From Desulfobacterales bacterium CG23_combo_of_CG06-09_8_20_14_all_51_8 (GTDB taxonomy: Bacteria; Desulfobacterota; Desulfobacteria; Desulfobacterales; Desulfosalsimonadaceae): DNA of 5,155 nucleotides. The stretch lies in assembly GCA_002772195.1 (NCBI GenBank), contig PCSG01000173.1, positions 1-5,155 on the forward strand. The letters are read 5' to 3'. Position numbers and translations under genes: made by a program. Positions 1 through 5,155 of this stretch are shown one piece after another. Within the stretch, counting starts at the first letter, position 1; each line of letters opens with the position of its first letter. A model generated the notes under the pieces. That model ran no database searches. It was not told the DNA's origin and worked only from the letters and a program-made list of their open reading frames with translations.

Positions 1-1
1 G

Positions 2-433
2 TTTTCCCTTTGGCGGGCAAAGGGCCTGCCGGTAAGCGATGCACCTGGAATCAAGATTTCACCAAAGGATTACGTTTTTAATATCCAACCCGGCGTCAAT
101 ATCAGCGCTGGCGAAATCAAAACCCGAGGGAAGGGGATCACCCTGGTGGACACCCGCAATTATCTCACGGAATGGCTGCCCGGCCATCTTCCGGGAGCCG
201 TCCATATCCCCTGGGAAAAATTCTACGAAGGCCCCCACCGCCGGTTTCTTTCCCCCGAAAATCTGAAGGCCCTGCTCGTCAAAAACAAGGTGGATTTATC
301 AAAACCCGTTGTCTATTATTGCACCGGCGGTATTCGATCGGGATTTGCCTGGATGGTGCACCAGCTTGCAGGACTGCCGGATGCCGTCAATTTTGAAGGC
401 GGCACAGAGGAATGGAATCGGATGGGGAAATAG
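2..433 (+). CDS. Two-domain rhodanese-like sulfurtransferase, 3' end (5' truncated by window)
   Basis: The frame is open from the first full codon to a TAG at 431-433, giving 143 codons without the start. The first residues (LWRAKGLPVSDA) resemble the end of a preceding rhodanese domain, which in this family usually lies N-terminal and is catalytically silent. A complete C-terminal rhodanese domain follows. It has the strand and acidic/basic pair LVDTR, the signature GHLPGAVHIPW, and the active-site loop YYCTGGIRS, whose cysteine codon is at 320-322. It ends with a NFEGGTEEWNRMGK tail where family members usually have a GG..W motif. Known for the family: the loop cysteine takes sulfane sulfur from thiosulfate, mercaptopyruvate or polysulfide as a persulfide and passes it to an acceptor. 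The substrate and export status cannot be judged because the N-terminus is missing. Internal ATG codons (for example at 146, in another frame) are not credible starts, because homology continues upstream in frame 2. It converges with the toxin remnant, and no clear terminator lies between them. Confidence 0.9.
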   Translation, partial: FSLWRAKGLPVSDAPGIKISPKDYVFNIQPGVNISAGEIKTRGKGITLVDTRNYLTEWLPGHLPGAVHIPWEKFYEGPHRRFLSPENLKALLVKNKVDLSKPVVYYCTGGIRSGFAWMVHQLAGLPDAVNFEGGTEEWNRMGK

Positions 434-458
434 GAAGTTTGTCCGTTGCGCCTACCCA

Positions 459-651
459 TTAAAGCGATTTAAATACTTTGGCCAAATGCACATCACTGGT
501 AATCATACGAGCTTTAAAGCAATTCGGGAACAACAATAACCGTATCTGCATGCCAGGCTGAGTCAATGGTTTTTTCAAGTTCTTCAGGCAAATCTCCGTC
601 CGGCACGTAAAAACGAATCAATGCGGATGTATCTATAACGACAATTTTCAT
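459..651 (-). pseudogene. PIN-domain toxin (VapC/FitB-like), internally deleted
   Basis: The toxin ATG at 651-649 overlaps the antitoxin stop codon (ATGA), the usual coupling in these operons. The reading gives 45 residues, beginning MKIVVIDTSALIRFYVPDGD and ending VIVVPELL, then TAA at 516-514. The VIDTSAL start with Asp7 is the first acidic site of a PIN ribonuclease. Just past the stop, another frame (about 515 down to TAA at 461-459) encodes KARMITSDVHLAKVFKSL, which matches the usual C-terminal end of PIN toxins (the pattern A-R-[LM]-[VI]-T-[AS]-D). Head plus tail is about 63 residues, against roughly 130 in the family. About 65-70 central residues, including the conserved middle acidic residues, are therefore gone, with a frame change at the junction near 511-525. 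The product should be a dead fragment. The neighbouring antitoxin is intact. The head and overlap are clear; the tail assignment rests on a short motif match. Confidence 0.8.
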
Positions 652-878
652 CTGCTGCGTTCCTCGCGGACTTCCAGAACCGTGTCGCCAAGGTGCCGCC
701 CGGCAAGCCGCTTTCTTATCCCCGCCGCCCGGATTAAGGGTGACTCATTATCCATTATTCGAAGTCTCTCAAGTTGAACCAGCAATTGTTGTTGAATACT
801 TCTCCGATTCCGGCTAGCAACCCTGCCGATAATCTGATAAAGATCATCCGGTATATTTCTGATGGTAAGATTTTTCAT
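648..878 (-). CDS. Ribbon-helix-helix antitoxin, FitA/VapB-like
   Basis: This is a 76-residue protein. Residues 1-40 (MKNLTIRNIPDDLYQIIGRV and the helices after it) form an Arc/MetJ-type ribbon-helix-helix. The short strand KNLTIRNIP would insert into the DNA major groove and pair in the dimer. The C-terminal stretch LGDTVLEVREERSR (residues 63-76) resembles the toxin-binding peptide of FitA-type antitoxins, in which an arginine blocks the PIN active site. The start is supported by GGAGG (889-885) six bases before the ATG. The stop overlaps the toxin ATG by ATGA. Known for the family: the antitoxin neutralises the PIN ribonuclease and represses its own operon as the complex. Here the toxin is broken, so this is probably an orphan antitoxin that still binds its promoter. 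It lies downstream of the glycosyltransferase on the same strand but has its own promoter. Confidence 0.9.
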   Translation of the reverse strand: MKNLTIRNIPDDLYQIIGRVASRNRRSIQQQLLVQLERLRIMDNESPLIRAAGIRKRLAGRHLGDTVLEVREERSR

Positions 879-896
879 TTTTATCCTCCGTTTTTA

Positions 897-921
897 TACA
901 ACTAATATAATTTGCAACTAA
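897..921 (-). promoter_or_regulatory. Candidate antitoxin operator: direct repeat TTAGTTGYA
   Basis: On the minus strand TTAGTTGCA (921-913) and TTAGTTGTA (905-897) form a direct repeat with a 16-base period. One copy sits in the promoter spacer and the other overlaps and follows the -10 hexamer. Ribbon-helix-helix antitoxins usually bind short repeated half-sites over their own promoter, so this is a natural candidate for autoregulation. The repeat is seen directly; its role as an operator is inferred. Confidence 0.45.
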
Positions 922-932
922 AATGATGTCAA
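904..932 (-). promoter_or_regulatory. Sigma70-like promoter of the toxin-antitoxin operon
   Basis: On the minus strand a perfect -35 hexamer TTGACA (932-927) is followed, after exactly 17 bases, by TATATT (909-904). The start of transcription would fall near 897, leaving a short leader with GGAGG before the antitoxin ATG at 878. The promoter lies between the glycosyltransferase stop (944) and the antitoxin, so the toxin-antitoxin pair need not depend on upstream transcription. Spacing and hexamers were read directly from the sequence; activity is inferred. Confidence 0.8.
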
Positions 933-943
933 ATTTTTTGCAA

Positions 944-2398
944 TCAGATCGTTTGAAGCGGTTTATGCCGAACGGCGACCCCGAAAAAAAGAACACCCGC
1001 ATAAGCCGCTGCCGGACCGAGGATAATGAGCATCGACATCAGATCGCTTTCCACCCATAGGCCGATCAACGCATAAAGGATCAGGACCCGGTATCCCAGA
1101 AAGACCGACCAGGAAAATATTATGCCAGCAGACCCCCCGACAAAAGGGAGAAATGCGGCGAGATAAAGGGCATACCAAGGGTGAAGGGTCGGCGTAAACA
1201 GCAAAAACGTCATGGTGACGTCGTAAAATGACCGGAAAACAAGCAGACCGTCACCGGCTGTTTTCTGTTCCTCTAACCCGCTGATGGCCCGGTAATACCG
1301 GAAATATAAAAACCCCGCCCACGACAGAAACGCCGCCGCCAGTATCAGGCGCGCCATTGTTCCAGATCCCAGGAACGCGCGAAGCATCCGGAACGCAAAT
1401 CCCGAAAATTCCCAGTTGGCGACATAAATGGACAATGTGTAAAACCCGTTGCACAGGTCCGGCCAGAACCATGCCGCCATGACCAGCCCACCCGCGAAAA
1501 ACCCGAAGGCCGCCGCTTTCCGCCCGCGAGATCCGGCCAGGAGAAAAATCCCAGGCAGAAACATGAGCGGCAGCCACTTGGTCAGAACCGCCGCGGCAAA
1601 GAAAAACCCGGCCCCCCATCCGGACAAAACCGGCCACGGAAATCCCGTGGATACTGGCCGGAACTTATTTTTCATCAGAAAAAACAGACTTAAAAACAAA
1701 AAGAAGATTCCCGCCGCGTCGATGTGGCCGGAACCGGCGATTTCCATAACCGGCAAGGGGTGCCAGGCATAGAGAATCAGGCCGGAAGCAGGAAGCCGGA
1801 GCATTTTAAGGATTCGCGCCATCAGAACGCAGGTAAAAATATCAAGACAAATCAGCGTCAGCTTCATACCGAAAACCCCGCCCAGAAAGGCCCCTGCCGC
1901 GAACACAAACTGAGCGGCCGGCGGATAGATGGTGGGCAGTTCTCCGTGATTCACCTGGGCCGCCAGATCTGAAAGCAATGGATGGGATAAAACCGCATCC
2001 AAGGGAGCGGCGCTATAGGGATTTTGACTGGCAAGCAGCATCTGTCCGTCAAACACATACCGGAAAATATCATCGGACAGTTCCGGCGGCCGCACCAGAA
2101 ACATCATCCGGAACACCACACCCAGAAAAATGATAAAGGCGGCCGACCAGCCGTCATTTTTTCCCTGGATTTCCAAAAGACACGCCAGACCCAGCAGCAT
2201 GACGATAACCGCCGACGCGCCGATCCATTCCGGGACATTCACGCGAAGGTCCGGCAGACGAGAAATCCAGCCATAGACGATCAGGATCAGCACGGGAAGG
2301 CCGATCCTCACCCATTGGTTCCCGCGCCCGGCCCACTCTTTATTGATGATTAAATCCTGTCCTAAAGGATTGCCTTTTTTCTGAATATGTCGCGACAA
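944..2398 (-). CDS. Polytopic membrane GT-C glycosyltransferase (GT87/MptA-MptB-like)
   Basis: This 484-residue, very hydrophobic protein has about ten or more likely membrane helices, for example near residues 33-46, 60-75, 86-102, 160-175, 178-196, 228-242, 262-288, 296-312, 350-367, 391-403, 410-440 and 453-475. Features of polyprenyl-phosphate-sugar-dependent GT-C enzymes appear in order. PPELSDDIFRYVFDG (104-118) carries an acidic pair, D109/D110, in the first periplasmic loop, where these enzymes keep their catalytic acid. NPY follows at 126-128, YPP at 158-160, GHIDA at 224-228, TKWLP at 273-277 and LHPWYALY at 405-412. Such enzymes move a hexose, often mannose, from a lipid carrier onto a glycan or lipid on the outer face of the inner membrane; the acceptor here is unknown. 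The start is TTG, supported by a strong AGGAGG and by the absence of a nearby in-frame ATG. It is transcribed divergently from the large rhodanese gene, with no glycan genes beside it. The superfamily is clear; the exact family is less certain. Confidence 0.85.
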   Translation of the reverse strand: MSRHIQKKGNPLGQDLIINKEWAGRGNQWVRIGLPVLILIVYGWISRLPDLRVNVPEWIGASAVIVMLLGLACLLEIQGKNDGWSAAFIIFLGVVFRMMFLVRPPELSDDIFRYVFDGQMLLASQNPYSAAPLDAVLSHPLLSDLAAQVNHGELPTIYPPAAQFVFAAGAFLGGVFGMKLTLICLDIFTCVLMARILKMLRLPASGLILYAWHPLPVMEIAGSGHIDAAGIFFLFLSLFFLMKNKFRPVSTGFPWPVLSGWGAGFFFAAAVLTKWLPLMFLPGIFLLAGSRGRKAAAFGFFAGGLVMAAWFWPDLCNGFYTLSIYVANWEFSGFAFRMLRAFLGSGTMARLILAAAFLSWAGFLYFRYYRAISGLEEQKTAGDGLLVFRSFYDVTMTFLLFTPTLHPWYALYLAAFLPFVGGSAGIIFSWSVFLGYRVLILYALIGLWVESDLMSMLIILGPAAAYAGVLFFGVAVRHKPLQTI

Positions 2399-2402
2399 AC
2401 CG

Positions 2403-2410
2403 CCCCTCCT
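2403..2410 (-). promoter_or_regulatory. Strong ribosome binding site fixing a TTG start
   Basis: The minus strand reads AGGAGGGG from 2410 to 2403. The AGGAGG core (2410-2405) ends six bases before TTG at 2398-2396. This near-perfect Shine-Dalgarno sequence is the reason for choosing the non-ATG start of the glycosyltransferase. The nearby ATG at 2420-2418 is in a different frame. Confidence 0.75.
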
Positions 2411-2443
2411 GACGTTTCATACCCTATGAAAATGATCAGTAAA

Positions 2444-2460
2444 TACCTGAATCTCAGGTA
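2444..2460. promoter_or_regulatory. Perfect 7+7 bp inverted repeat in divergent intergenic region
   Basis: TACCTGA-ATC-TCAGGTA is a perfect inverted repeat with a three-base centre, between the divergent glycosyltransferase and multi-rhodanese genes. It could be an operator for a dimeric regulator. On the minus strand it lies between a weak TTGTTT (2467-2462) and TATTTA (2445-2440), a marginal promoter for the glycosyltransferase. It has no long T-run on either side typical of a terminator. The role is inferred. Confidence 0.45.
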
Positions 2461-2518
2461 AAAACAAGCTGGATATTTTAATATTTAAAAAATCTATCGC
2501 CATTAAATAAATAATAGA

Positions 2519-2546
2519 TATTATCAATTGGACTTTTTCGAAGTCC
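2519..2546 (+). promoter_or_regulatory. Possible -10 element and leader hairpin of the multi-rhodanese gene
   Basis: TATTAT at 2519-2524 is a fair -10 match inside an AT-rich stretch (about 2471-2528), but no convincing -35 hexamer lies 16-18 bases upstream. Immediately downstream GGACTT-TTTCG-AAGTCC (2530-2546) can form a 6-bp stem that would fall at or just after the transcript start. It could protect the 5' end or act as an operator. The hairpin arms are seen directly; the promoter is weakly supported. Confidence 0.3.
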
Positions 2547-2594
2547 TATGACACGTTGTGACATTCAGACGATTTCCCTCAACCCATTTCATAA

Positions 2595-2599
2595 AGGAG
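2595..2599 (+). promoter_or_regulatory. Ribosome binding site AGGAG deciding the lipoprotein start
   Basis: AGGAG sits five bases before the ATG at 2605. An in-frame ATG at 2548 also exists. It lacks a good Shine-Dalgarno sequence and would add 19 residues in front of a typical signal peptide, so 2605 is preferred. Confidence 0.8.
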
Positions 2600-2604
2600 A
2601 AAAA

Positions 2605-2676
2605 ATGCGAAAAAAAATAATATCCGTTCTTTATTGGCTTTTGCTGGTGAGCCTTGCGGCAGGCCTTTCCGCCTGC
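2605..2676 (+). other. Lipoprotein signal peptide of the multi-rhodanese protein
   Basis: The sequence has a basic N-region (MRKK), a hydrophobic core (IISVLYWLLLVSLAAG) and the lipobox L21-S-A-C24, with Cys24 at 2674-2676 as the predicted lipidated residue. The next residues are N25 and D26, followed by a Ser/Lys-rich linker. Asn rather than Asp follows the Cys, so the E. coli Asp+2 inner-membrane retention signal is absent. Final sorting cannot be decided in a non-enteric host. Confidence 0.88.
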
Positions 2677-5155
2677 AATGATTCGAGTTCCAAAACCAAA
2701 CACACCGTCAACCCCACAACCAAAGGATATCCCAACGGCGGACTCCTGGCCGAAACTTCGGACCTCTCCGAAGACAGTGTGGTGATACTGGACGCCCGGA
2801 GTGCGGATGCTTATAACGCCGGCCATATTCCGGGGGCGCTCTCCATGCCGTGGCAGGGATTTTCCGATTCCGGACTCAATTTGAAACCGGTGAGCGAACT
2901 GGAAGACCTGCTCGGCGAGGCCGGCATCGAACGGGACACCTGGATGATTATCTATGATGACACCACCGCATCCTGGGGCGCTTCGGGCCGTCTGTTCTGG
3001 ATGTTTGAATATCTGGGCTGCCCGAATGTCCGAATCTTAGACGGCGGATGGGATAAATGGATCGCCGACGGCAACCAGCCGGAAACCATCGTTCAGACCC
3101 GGAAAGCACAAAAATTCGAGGCAATGGTCAATGACAGCATCGTCACCGACAAGGAACATATCGCCGATCGCTTAAATGATTCTGATTTTGCCCTGATCGA
3201 CACCCGGACCGACGCGGAATTCATCGGCTGGACCCTCTATAACGAGAAAAGAGGCGGTCACATCCCCGGCGCAACGCATCTTCCTTATGAATCGTATTTT
3301 CAGACGGACAAAACCATCCTGGACTATACGGCTATGAAAACCCTGTTTGAATCCAAGGGGGTTACGGCGGACAAGGAAGTCGCGGCCTATTGCACCGCCG
3401 GCATCCGGAGCGCGTATGCTTATTTTGTGTGTCGGCTCATGGGCTATGAGCGGGCCGCCAATTATGACGCCTCCATCTGGGACTGGGCCGCGGCCGATGC
3501 CGAGACCTATCCTATGGACAAGATGGCAAACTATCAGGCCCTGGTTCATCCCGCCTGGGTCGATGACCTGATTAAGGGCAAGAGTCCGGCGACCTATCCG
3601 GGAAACGGGTATGTCATCCTTTATACGTCGTATGAGCCCCGGTACAGTGAAAACCGGACGGATTATATTGGAAGCAATTATGAAACAGGCCATATTCCGG
3701 GCGCGATTTTCATGGACACATACAGCATCGAAAACGGCCCGAATTCGGAATACGGCGACGGATATCAGTTCCCGGAAGAAGGCAATGTCAAACCCATTCC
3801 CGAACTTCAGGAATTTTTTGGGAATCTGGGTATCTCCAAGGACAAGACCGTCATTGTTTATGCGGATGACGACATTTCCATGATGACCGCAGGCCGCACG
3901 GCATGGTCGCTGCTCCTTGCGGGCGTGAATGATGTGCGTATCTTAAACGGCAGCTACAAGGCATGGGTCGCATACGGCGGCGAAATTGAGACCACGCCGA
4001 ACGCCCCGGTCCCCGTAGCCTTTGGCGGGGGAGAGGGAAATCCCCAATACCTTGCGGAAGTGGATGATTTAAATGACGTGATCAGTGGCGTCAATGATAG
4101 CGCGGTCATTGTGGATGACAGGGAATGGGCCGAATTTGTCGGTTCTTCAAACTCCTATTACCATTATTTCCACGAGTATGGCCGCATCCCCACCGCCCAG
4201 TGGATCGGCGACTGGGTGGAGGTGGTCAGCAGCGATACCCAATCCTTGAAAACCTATACGGAAGTGGAAAAGCGCTGGTCGGATTCTGGATTCACCAAAG
4301 ATAAAACCATGTATTTTTATTGCGGCACCGGCTGGCGGTCGGGGCTGTATACCTTCTACGCCTATCTCATGGGCTGGCCTGCCGCCAACTATGACGGGGG
4401 CTGGTTTCAGTGGTCCTATTATGACAATCCCAGGGAAACCGGACACTATGATAAACTGGTCAACGCGGAATGGTTAAAGGAGATGGTAGAAACCAATAAT
4501 AGCGGTCATCCTTACGTGATTGTGGAAACCGGTTGGGGCTTGGCCGGCGATTCTTATAACGACGGTCATGTCCCTGAAGCGATCTGGGTGAACACGGATG
4601 AGATCGAATACGACTGCTTCAACCCCCGCAACGACTGGCCTGTGGACGCGGGCGAACCTGCCTGCTGGGACCGCAGCACCACCGAAGAGGAGGACGCCGC
4701 CAAGGGGCTGGGACCGGATGACGCCCTGCCGCGGGGCTGGTGGGATATCTATCCTGACCCGTATCTGCTGCCGGCAATCGCCTATATGGGAATCGATAAA
4801 AACACCACGGTGGTTGTTTATGGCGATGATGCCACCGCAGCAGCCCGGGTACTCTGGACCCTTATGTACGCCGGCGTGGAGGATGTCCGGTTCTTAGACG
4901 GCGGCAAGAAAGCGTGGACAGCCGCCGGTTATGAACTGGAAACCATTGCCGCTGTCCGGAGACCCATGGATGCTTTTGATCCGGATGATCCCGGCCGGAT
5001 CACCGCGATTCATCCCGAATACAAGGTCGATATTCCCTTTGTGCGGGATGTCGTGAACGGGGTTGAAACCGATGCCCTGATGGTCGATATCCGCACCTGG
5101 GATGAATATATCGGCGCAACCGCCCCGTACAGCTATATCCCCACCAGCGGTCGAG
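2605..5155 (+). CDS. Giant multi-rhodanese lipoprotein (at least six domains, 3' truncated)
   Basis: The frame is open for 850 codons to the window edge. A lipoprotein signal peptide (Cys24) is followed by rhodanese domains in tandem. D1 spans about residues 43-155: LDAR at 62-65, GHIPGA at 73-78, LDGGW at 145-149, and an active loop starting with Asp118 instead of Cys. D2 spans about 185-296: IDTR, GGHIPGA and the loop C263-TAGIR. D3 is about 333-460: GHIPGA at 362-367, loop position Ala420. D4 is about 490-605: C573-GTGWR and YDGGWFQW. D5 is about 635-780: GHVPEA at 654-659, loop position Gly740, LDGGKKAW. D6 begins near 812 (VDIR, 827-830) and is cut off. Odd domains are thus predicted silent and even ones active, the pattern of classical two-domain thiosulfate/mercaptopyruvate sulfurtransferases, here repeated three times. 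Two-domain enzymes are near 280-300 residues, so this protein is three times that. Location is inferred as membrane-anchored, facing the periplasm or exterior; the substrate is unknown. The gene is divergent from the glycosyltransferase and its downstream partners are not visible. Confidence 0.92.
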   Translation, partial: MRKKIISVLYWLLLVSLAAGLSACNDSSSKTKHTVNPTTKGYPNGGLLAETSDLSEDSVVILDARSADAYNAGHIPGALSMPWQGFSDSGLNLKPVSELEDLLGEAGIERDTWMIIYDDTTASWGASGRLFWMFEYLGCPNVRILDGGWDKWIADGNQPETIVQTRKAQKFEAMVNDSIVTDKEHIADRLNDSDFALIDTRTDAEFIGWTLYNEKRGGHIPGATHLPYESYFQTDKTILDYTAMKTLFESKGVTADKEVAAYCTAGIRSAYAYFVCRLMGYERAANYDASIWDWAAADAETYPMDKMANYQALVHPAWVDDLIKGKSPATYPGNGYVILYTSYEPRYSENRTDYIGSNYETGHIPGAIFMDTYSIENGPNSEYGDGYQFPEEGNVKPIPELQEFFGNLGISKDKTVIVYADDDISMMTAGRTAWSLLLAGVNDVRILNGSYKAWVAYGGEIETTPNAPVPVAFGGGEGNPQYLAEVDDLNDVISGVNDSAVIVDDREWAEFVGSSNSYYHYFHEYGRIPTAQWIGDWVEVVSSDTQSLKTYTEVEKRWSDSGFTKDKTMYFYCGTGWRSGLYTFYAYLMGWPAANYDGGWFQWSYYDNPRETGHYDKLVNAEWLKEMVETNNSGHPYVIVETGWGLAGDSYNDGHVPEAIWVNTDEIEYDCFNPRNDWPVDAGEPACWDRSTTEEEDAAKGLGPDDALPRGWWDIYPDPYLLPAIAYMGIDKNTTVVVYGDDATAAARVLWTLMYAGVEDVRFLDGGKKAWTAAGYELETIAAVRRPMDAFDPDDPGRITAIHPEYKVDIPFVRDVVNGVETDALMVDIRTWDEYIGATAPYSYIPTSGR
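2731..3492 (+). repeat. Sulfurtransferase module 1 (silent D1 + active D2)
   Basis: This is the protein-level repeat unit covering about residues 43-296. D1 has the DxR strand, GHIPGA and LDGGW but reads YDDTTASWGASGR (117-129) at the catalytic loop, with no cysteine. D2 keeps Y-C263-TAGIRS and ends with the unusual NYDASIWDW, where relatives have YDGGW. Confidence 0.8.
3601..4419 (+). repeat. Sulfurtransferase module 2 (silent D3 + active D4)
   Basis: The unit covers about residues 333-605. In D3 the usual DxR strand is degenerate (YVILYTSYEPR) and the catalytic loop is YADDDISMMTAGR (419-431), with no cysteine. D4 has VDDREWAEFVG, then an aromatic-rich insert (about 513-523) before GRIPTA, and the active loop C573-GTGWRSG followed by YDGGWFQW. 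The D2 and D4 active cysteines are 310 residues apart, giving the module period. Confidence 0.8.
4507..5155 (+). repeat. Sulfurtransferase module 3 (silent D5 + start of D6, cut by window end)
   Basis: The unit begins near residue 635. D5 has GHVPEA, an enlarged middle section (about 669-720) with cysteines C671 and C687, a cysteine-free loop YGDDATAAAR (739-748) and LDGGKKAW. D6 starts with MVDIRTWDEYIG and the aromatic insert YSYIPTSGR, matching the equivalent part of D4. By analogy its catalytic cysteine should lie about 50-60 residues beyond the window. Confidence 0.75.

Noticed and set aside
434..458. Terminator between the left rhodanese gene and the toxin remnant
   Set aside because: No GC-rich stem followed by a T-run is visible on either strand in this short gap.
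434..943. Mobile element carrying the toxin-antitoxin locus
   Set aside because: I found no transposase, terminal inverted repeats, target-site duplication or tRNA-type attachment site.
1449..2353. Several plus-strand open frames opposite the glycosyltransferase
   Set aside because: Their translations are basic, Pro/His/Gln-rich and without motifs, as expected for the complement of a hydrophobic membrane protein gene.
2440..2467. TTGTTT - 16 bases - TATTTA as glycosyltransferase promoter on the minus strand
   Set aside because: Each hexamer matches only about half of the consensus, so I mention it with the palindrome but do not list it as a promoter.
2548..2607. Upstream in-frame ATG as start of the large lipoprotein
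   Set aside because: It has no good Shine-Dalgarno sequence and would bury the lipoprotein signal peptide 19 residues in. The ATG at 2605 has AGGAG at good spacing.
2524..2826. Minus-strand 100-codon frame covering the divergent region and the lipoprotein start
   Set aside because: It lies antisense to the signal peptide and D1 and shows no family resemblance.
3172..3693. A 173-codon minus-strand open frame inside the multi-rhodanese gene
   Set aside because: It is antisense to a region with unmistakable rhodanese motifs, its translation has no recognisable family, and no ribosome binding site precedes it. It is a shadow of the coding frame.

Overview
The window looks like chromosomal DNA from a Gram-negative, sulfur-handling bacterium. 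A sulfate- or metal-reducing Desulfobacterota-type organism is my best guess. This rests on gene content (two large exported-type sulfurtransferase genes, one a lipoprotein) and moderate-to-high GC; no marker gene fixes the taxonomy.

Layout. (1) Positions 2-433, + strand: the 3' end of a two-domain rhodanese (sulfurtransferase) gene that begins before the window. (2) Positions 459-932, - strand: a FitAB/VapBC-type toxin-antitoxin locus. It has a clear sigma70-like promoter, an intact ribbon-helix-helix antitoxin, and an overlapping PIN-domain toxin gene. The toxin has lost its middle: its head and tail remain in different frames. (3) Positions 944-2398, - strand: an integral-membrane GT-C glycosyltransferase that starts at TTG behind a strong Shine-Dalgarno sequence. 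(4) Positions 2399-2604: an AT-rich divergent intergenic region with a perfect 7+7 bp inverted repeat and a separate 6-bp-stem hairpin. (5) Positions 2605 to the window end, + strand: a very large lipoprotein gene, at least 850 codons and still open. It carries five complete rhodanese domains and the start of a sixth.

The main point of interest is the big lipoprotein. Its domains alternate strictly between a type with no cysteine in the catalytic loop and a type with an intact CxxGxR loop. It therefore reads as three head-to-tail copies of a classical two-domain sulfurtransferase on one lipid anchor. The upstream partial gene ends in the same kind of active domain (CTGGIR loop), so related sulfurtransferases sit on both sides of the minus-strand block. 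I infer a cell-envelope role in handling sulfane sulfur (thiosulfate, polysulfide or a related chalcogen compound), but the substrate cannot be read from the sequence. The glycosyltransferase and toxin-antitoxin genes show no evident functional link to it.
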